NCBI GenBank assembly: GCA_045591035.1
Contig: JAZNSG010000013.1
Location: 1 to 9,445 of the forward strand
Direction of reading: 5' to 3'
DNA: 9,445 nucleotides
Origin: SIG440 sp045591035
Lineage (GTDB): Bacteria; Bacillota; Clostridia; Monoglobales; Monoglobaceae
Shown piece by piece: positions 6,333 to 9,445 of the stretch (the stretch's first letter is position 1; every line of letters starts with the position of its first letter). The notes beneath the pieces are model-generated. The model saw only the letters and a program-made list of their open reading frames with translations, was not told the DNA's origin and made no database searches. The translations under genes were made by a program, and so were the position numbers.

Positions 6333-6345
6333 GTGTTAGAGTGTG

Positions 6346-6756
6346 TTACAATAAGACAACGTCAATGTCGTTATGTCGGGTTCTTTTTGATTTGTGCTCA
6401 TCCAGATGCTTTTTTATTTTTTCGAAGCTTGATTCGCTGAGGTAATGCTCGATTTTGCAACTATCGATATAAGCAGTTTCTTCGTCAACTCCAAGCAACA
6501 TAAGGGCTTCAGCGATAACGTTGTGACGTTCCGATACATTTTTTGCAATAGCTTTTCCGGTTTCAGTGAGAAAAATATTACCGCTTTCGTCTATGGTTAT
6601 GTATTCTTTTTCGCGAAGTGATTTCATAGCTATTGAAACACTTGGCTTTGAAAAAGACAATTCATGCGCCACATCAATACTGCGGACATTTGGGTTTCTT
6701 TCTGAAAGAAAAAGTATAGTTTCCAAATAATTTTCTGCAGATTCGTTTATTTTCAT
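6346..6756 (-). CDS. DtxR/MntR-family metal-dependent transcriptional repressor
   Basis: A 136-residue regulator that, in this family, binds Fe2+ or Mn2+ and represses metal uptake or oxidative-stress genes. Residues 22-65 form a winged helix-turn-helix with the recognition segment FSKPSVSIAMKSL, and the C-terminal half is a dimerisation and metal-binding helix pair. There is no SH3-like third domain, so the size is like MntR rather than DtxR. Candidate metal ligands are E12, H78, C100, E103 and H104. The position that is Asp8 in MntR and Met10 in DtxR is N9, and the MntR Glu99 position is C100 as in DtxR. The metal is therefore not assignable by eye. The ATG at 6756 is preceded by GAGG eight bases upstream; a TTG six codons earlier has no suitable site. 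It converges on luxS. Confidence 0.9.
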   Translation of the reverse strand: MKINESAENYLETILFLSERNPNVRSIDVAHELSFSKPSVSIAMKSLREKEYITIDESGNIFLTETGKAIAKNVSERHNVIAEALMLLGVDEETAYIDSCKIEHYLSESSFEKIKKHLDEHKSKRTRHNDIDVVLL

Positions 6757-6785
6757 AATGAATACCTCAACCAAAAGTTTAATAT

Positions 6786-6804
6786 ATTTTGATTATATCA
6801 AAAT
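6786..6804. repeat. AT-rich palindrome over the -10 of the DtxR-family promoter
   Basis: ATTTTGAT (6786-6793), a three-base centre and ATCAAAAT (6797-6804) form a palindrome with perfect eight-base arms. It covers the TATAAT element of the minus-strand promoter and the region down to the expected start. Its size and place fit an operator, possibly for self-repression by the encoded regulator, which binds as a dimer. This is inference: it does not look like the classical DtxR or MntR box. Confidence 0.45.
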
Positions 6805-6820
6805 AAGAAGCACTTGTCAA
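6792..6820 (-). promoter_or_regulatory. Consensus promoter of the DtxR-family gene
   Basis: On the minus strand TTGACA (6815-6820), a 17-base spacer and TATAAT (6792-6797) match the housekeeping consensus perfectly. The start would be near 6785, leaving about 29 bases before the ATG at 6756. The -35 lies inside one arm of a 20-bp inverted repeat and the -10 inside a second palindrome. Confidence 0.8.
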
Positions 6821-6852
6821 ATTCTTGTTGGCAATTTGACAAGTGCTTCTTA
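6804..6852. terminator. 20-bp perfect inverted repeat: terminator of the upstream small gene, possibly also an operator
   Basis: Positions 6804-6823 pair without a mismatch with 6833-6852, leaving a nine-base loop CTTGTTGGC. On the minus strand it follows the stop of the 85-residue gene by about 44 bases and runs into TTATTTTG, so it can act as a terminator for that gene. The same arm contains the -35 of the repressor promoter. Each arm contains TTGACAAGTG, so a dimeric protein could also bind here as DNA. Confidence 0.7.
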
Positions 6853-6895
6853 AATAACAGGAATAGATTTGCATAAATTGTCCATCGAGCTTTGC

Positions 6896-7153
6896 TTACA
6901 AAACAAATATGTTTTCAAGAACTTCAGAAAGCGTGACGGGACAAACCTCGTTTTCAGCAAAAAGTTTGCAGTATGCTTCTGCTTCTTCTGATGTGAAAAA
7001 CAGATTGTTCACCTGTGCCGAATCGTTTGGATCGTTTTCGGATACTGCTGCAATCCCAAAACATCTGCCGATGTCCGAAGGTTCTGTGTGAATTATTGAA
7101 AACTTGGTTCCATTTGCGCAGACAGTTGTTTTCTGTTCGTTGTTGTTATTCAT
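6896..7153 (-). CDS. Small conserved-type protein, DUF6514-like
   Basis: An 85-residue protein of unknown function. An excellent ribosome binding site, GGAGGT, lies seven bases before the ATG, and a strong hairpin lies downstream, so it is very likely a real gene. After a hydrophilic asparagine-rich start it has a short beta-type segment (TKFSIIHTEP), then CFGIAAVSEN, and ends with a helical part EEAEAYCKLFAENEVCP followed by VTLSEVLENIF. The order of a GI strand, a helix around the LFAENEV position and a closing V-L-E-x-I/F helix recalls the DUF6514 family of Clostridia, which is also uncharacterised; this is recalled from memory, not searched. It has four cysteines (C12, C31, C62, C71). No signal peptide or membrane segment is seen. 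It lies upstream of the metal-dependent repressor on the same strand, but a terminator-like hairpin and a new promoter separate them. Confidence 0.75.
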   Translation of the reverse strand: MNNNNEQKTTVCANGTKFSIIHTEPSDIGRCFGIAAVSENDPNDSAQVNNLFFTSEEAEAYCKLFAENEVCPVTLSEVLENIFVL

Positions 7154-7181
7154 TTTTTATACCTCCAATGTTCCATTAGTA

Positions 7182-7212
7182 ATTATATTTTATCTAGATA
7201 TATGGCAGTCAA
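7182..7212 (-). promoter_or_regulatory. Possible promoter of the DUF6514-like gene
   Basis: On the minus strand TTGACT (7207-7212) is followed by TATAAT (7182-7187). The spacer is 19 bases, two longer than ideal. The start would lie about 20 bases before the ribosome binding site. Both hexamers are good, but the spacing lowers confidence. Confidence 0.45.
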
Positions 7213-7378
7213 GTGTGAAAATTATCGACAAAATATTATATATATTTTTTGGGGAAAAATGTTGAAAAATAGAAGGTTTTAGGAATTTTTAGCTATTTTT
7301 TGTAAATATTATGTAAACTATTTAAGGTAAAAATTGGAAGAAATGAATGTTTAAAATGGCAGGATATGGGGCGTTTAC

Positions 7379-7407
7379 TTGACGATTTATGAGTTTTGTA
7401 GTATTCT
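7379..7407 (+). promoter_or_regulatory. Candidate promoter for the flippase-mazG unit
   Basis: TTGACG (7379-7384), a 17-base spacer and TATTCT (7402-7407) form a reasonable housekeeping promoter. It would give a leader of roughly 160 bases that includes the hairpin at 7486-7526. No clear sporulation sigma (E, F, G or K) promoter was recognised, although the flippase belongs to a family with sporulation members. Confidence 0.45.
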
Positions 7408-7485
7408 ATTTTTATAGTATTTTAAGGTATATATTTTTTGTTGACTAATAAAATATAATTACAAATTAAAAAATTTGCCCAAAGG

Positions 7486-7526
7486 ATATTCGCCGGATAA
7501 ATGTTGAAGTATGAATCCGTGAATAT
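7486..7526 (+). promoter_or_regulatory. Imperfect hairpin in the flippase leader
   Basis: ATATTC (7486-7491) and CGGAT (7494-7498) pair with ATCCG (7515-7519) and GAATAT (7521-7526). This makes an 11-bp stem broken by a GC/T internal loop, with a 16-base loop. It ends about 35 bases before the GGAGGAG ribosome binding site and has no U tract directly after it, so it is not a standard terminator. It could be a protein site in DNA or a leader structure in RNA. Confidence 0.4.
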
Positions 7527-7574
7527 GTACTTGAGGGATTTTTTGTGTGTTTGAGGGAATGGAGGAGTGATGGC

Positions 7575-9305
7575 TTGAAAGAAAAAAGTAACAAGTTCTT
7601 AAAAGGTGCTCTTATTTTGGCTGCAGCGAATTTTGTTGTAAAGATTATCGGCGCATTGTTTAAGGTTCCTCTTTATGAACTCATTGGTGAAGAGGGCAAC
7701 GGGATATTTAATGTTGCTTATCAGATTTATACATTTATGTTTATTGTTGCTACAGCCGGATTTCCTATAGCAGTGTCAAAAATGGTGGCTGAGAGCATAG
7801 CGAAAAAGGATGAATACGATGCAAAGCGAGTATTTGAAACAGCAATTATCCTTTTGGGACTGATAGGATTAGCAGGCAGTACCATTTTGTTCGTTTTTGC
7901 CGGACGTCTCGCAAATCTTTTAGGCAATCCTGACTCTGAAATGGCAATAAAGGTAATATCTCCGGCGGTATTTTTCGTTTCATTGGTCTCAGCGTACAGG
8001 GGTTATTTCCAAGGCAAACAGAATATGTACCCTACGGCGGGCTCTGAGGTTATTGAATCCGGAGCAAAGCTTGTTATTGGTATTTTATGCGCATATTTGT
8101 TTATGAGTATGACGGTGAATACAGAACTTGGGAAATCTTTTAGTTTCAGCACAAAAGAAATCTCTTCGACTCATACAAGGACAATATATTCTGCAACGGG
8201 AGCAATTTTTGGTGTAACTATAGGTACATTTTTGGCACTTTTGCTTATGATGATTATTCAATCAACAAAAAAAAGTGCAGTTAAGCCTGCAATGGGTGCG
8301 GAAATCAGACCAAGAAAGACAATCCTGAAAAGAATGATACTGATTGCTGTTCCCATTACCATTGGTGCATCAGTTTCGTCACTTACAAGTCTTGTGGATT
8401 TGGCAACGATTATGAATCGATTGGTGATTAATCCCCAGGTGTTTGTGCCTTATGCACATCTTTTTGAGGAAGGAACGGATTTTGCTGCATCTGCAGCAGA
8501 GGAGGCGTGGAGCGGCATTGTGCTTCTTCAGAAAAAGGCAAACTCTCTTTACGGGATGTATACAGGTCAGGCACAGACCATGTTTAATCTTCCCCTTACC
8601 ATTGTTGTTGCTCTCAGCATGAGTATTGTTCCTGCTATTTCAACTGCTATTGCAAAAAAGAACCTGAAAGATGCTCACGAAATAACAGCGAGTGTATTGA
8701 GAATTACGATGCTTTTCGCGTTGCCGTGTGCTATGGGATTTTATGTGCTTTCAGGACCTATACTTGGTTTGCTTTACAGCGATTCAAATGCTTGTTTTCT
8801 TTTGCAGAAGCTTTCAATGGCGGTAGCGTTTGTTGCTTTGGTTTCGGTTACCAATGCGGTGCTTCAGGCGTATGACAAGGTCTATTATCCTGTTTTTAAT
8901 ATGCTTATAGGTGGCATAGTTAAGGTTCTGATGAATTATTTACTTATTCCCGTATGGGGAATTGATGCGGCTCCTATTGCCACAACGGTATGTTATGGAA
9001 TTATTGCTTTGCTGAATATATTCTGCATTGTAAAAATGTTGAAAATACGGCTGAGCTTCGTGTATATGGTTATAAAGCCATTTGCGGCATCAGCTGTCAT
9101 GGGGGCTGTGGTTGCAATAAGTTATGACTTTTTGAACAAGCTGCTGCCTGGCTCGAGACTTGTTTCAATTGCTTCAATTGGAGTTGGTGTTGCTGTTTAT
9201 GTTGTGTCAGTAATTTTGGTTAAGGGTGCAAAAAGAGAAGATATTTTAAATATGCCAAAGGGCGAGAAAATAGCAGAATTTATGACAAAATACAAGCTGC
9301 TTTAA
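7575..9305 (+). CDS. MOP-superfamily lipid flippase, SpoVB/YabM-like
   Basis: A polytopic membrane protein of about 576 residues, of the family (MVF/SpoVB/polysaccharide transporter) that includes flippases for lipid-linked cell-wall or polysaccharide precursors. Visible marks are KGALILAAANFVVKIIGALFKVPLY at the start, GNGIFNVAYQIYTF, ATAGFPIAVSKMVAE, YRGYFQGKQNMYPTA and, in the second half, LYGMYTGQAQTMFNLP and VLQAYDKVYYPVFNML. About 12-14 hydrophobic helices are apparent. The start is TTG at 7575, seven bases after GGAGGAG (7561-7567); an in-frame GTG at 7545 would add ten residues but has no good site. Two soluble stretches, about residues 182-205 and 283-321, seem additional to the usual family core. 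The gene is followed by mazG after 16 bases, as in the yabM-yabN pair of Bacillus. Whether it serves sporulation, peptidoglycan or another polysaccharide is not decided by sequence. Confidence 0.87.
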   Translation: MKEKSNKFLKGALILAAANFVVKIIGALFKVPLYELIGEEGNGIFNVAYQIYTFMFIVATAGFPIAVSKMVAESIAKKDEYDAKRVFETAIILLGLIGLAGSTILFVFAGRLANLLGNPDSEMAIKVISPAVFFVSLVSAYRGYFQGKQNMYPTAGSEVIESGAKLVIGILCAYLFMSMTVNTELGKSFSFSTKEISSTHTRTIYSATGAIFGVTIGTFLALLLMMIIQSTKKSAVKPAMGAEIRPRKTILKRMILIAVPITIGASVSSLTSLVDLATIMNRLVINPQVFVPYAHLFEEGTDFAASAAEEAWSGIVLLQKKANSLYGMYTGQAQTMFNLPLTIVVALSMSIVPAISTAIAKKNLKDAHEITASVLRITMLFALPCAMGFYVLSGPILGLLYSDSNACFLLQKLSMAVAFVALVSVTNAVLQAYDKVYYPVFNMLIGGIVKVLMNYLLIPVWGIDAAPIATTVCYGIIALLNIFCIVKMLKIRLSFVYMVIKPFAASAVMGAVVAISYDFLNKLLPGSRLVSIASIGVGVAVYVVSVILVKGAKREDILNMPKGEKIAEFMTKYKLL

Positions 9306-9321
9306 CGTAAAGGAGAGAAAA

Positions 9322-9445
9322 ATGAATAAGGAGAATAAGTATACCTTTAGTGATTTGCTTGAAATTGTTGAAAAACTTAGGGGGATAGGCGGTTGCCCGT
9401 GGGATATTGAACAGACCCACGACAGTATAAAACATAATATTATAG
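9322..9445 (+). CDS. mazG: MazG nucleotide pyrophosphohydrolase, 5' part, cut by window end
   Basis: Only the first 41 codons are present. They contain the MazG N-terminal hallmark LRGIGGCPWDIEQTHDSI (residues 19-36), close to the usual LRGPGGCPWDxEQTHxSL. MazG hydrolyses nucleoside triphosphates to monophosphates and pyrophosphate and is linked to house-cleaning and ppGpp-related stress responses. The ATG at 9322 follows AAAGGAGAG (9309-9317), so the motif starts near the N terminus and the tetrapyrrole-methylase domain found in Bacillus YabN is absent. It is 16 bases after the flippase stop and surely in the same operon. Confidence 0.92.
   Translation, partial: MNKENKYTFSDLLEIVEKLRGIGGCPWDIEQTHDSIKHNII

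Larger units (their letters stand above)
7154..7574. other. AT-rich intergenic region between divergent genes
   Basis: About 420 bases without a convincing gene separate the minus-strand small gene from the flippase. The stretch from 7180 to 7480 is clearly richer in A and T than the flanking genes. It holds the promoter of the small gene, a candidate forward promoter (7379-7407), a loose AT-rich inverted repeat (AAAAATAG 7265-7272 with CTATTTTT 7293-7300), a repeated TAGTATT near 7399-7421, a second TTGACT at 7441-7446 without a well-spaced -10, and an imperfect hairpin at 7486-7526. No known riboswitch fold or tRNA is recognised. Confidence 0.6.

Noticed and set aside
6836..6841. TTGACA on the plus strand in the large inverted repeat
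   Set aside because: No -10 hexamer lies 16-18 bases downstream and no forward gene starts nearby; it is the mirror of the minus-strand -35.
6909..7091. Plus-strand reading frame opposite the 85-residue gene
   Set aside because: The minus-strand gene has GGAGGT at ideal spacing and a protein-like sequence; the plus-strand frame has neither.
7259..7282. Eight-codon open frame after GGGG in the intergenic region
   Set aside because: The frame encodes only MLKNRRF, the region is very AT-rich, and there is no attenuator-type structure directly after it; a leader peptide cannot be supported.
1..9445. Search by eye for CRISPR arrays, insertion sequences, phage genes, toxin-antitoxin or retron-like loci
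   Set aside because: No spaced direct repeats, transposase, integrase or paired toxin-antitoxin genes were seen; the region is essentially housekeeping.

Overview
The window looks like chromosomal DNA of a low-GC Firmicute, most likely a Clostridia member of the Oscillospiraceae/Eubacteriales type. Three things support this: strong AGGAGG-type ribosome binding sites, TTG start codons, and the content and order of the genes (recA-recX-rimO-pgsA, acpP followed by rnc and an Elp3-like radical SAM gene, a Clostridia-type LuxS, a YabM/SpoVB-like flippase followed by mazG). This is inference from protein patterns; no database search was run. Most of the window is housekeeping DNA. I found no phage, transposon, CRISPR array, toxin-antitoxin or defence locus.

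Region 1 (1-267) holds the 5' part of a proline tRNA on the minus strand with a perfect consensus promoter, and a divergent promoter for recA. Region 2 (268-3746) is a forward block: recA, a hairpin, recX, rimO (TTG start overlapping the recX stop) and pgsA. It joins recombination (RecA and its modulator RecX), ribosome modification (RimO) and anionic phospholipid synthesis (PgsA). Region 3 (3747-6340) has acpP with its own promoter and terminator, then a tight rnc / radical SAM / luxS cluster that ends in a 19-bp hairpin able to act on both strands.

Region 4 (6346-7153) has two minus-strand genes: a short DtxR/MntR-type metal-dependent repressor, and upstream of it an 85-residue protein that resembles DUF6514. 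Between them a perfect 20-bp inverted repeat contains the -35 element of a perfect consensus promoter for the repressor gene, and a smaller AT-rich palindrome covers the -10. This is the most interesting regulatory structure in the window.

Region 5 (7154-9445) begins with an AT-rich intergenic stretch of about 420 bases containing a candidate promoter and an imperfect hairpin. It continues with a MOP-superfamily flippase (SpoVB/YabM-like, TTG start) and the first 41 codons of mazG, cut by the window end. The flippase-mazG pair resembles the yabM-yabN order of Bacillus, but this MazG lacks the N-terminal methylase domain of YabN.

Few genes are unknown. The items most worth a second look are the mismatched anticodon stem at the left edge, the DtxR promoter palindromes and the hybrid metal-ligand set of that regulator, the absence of a recognisable LexA box before recA, the recA-recX hairpin, luxS inside an rnc transcription unit, and the two extra soluble loops in the flippase.
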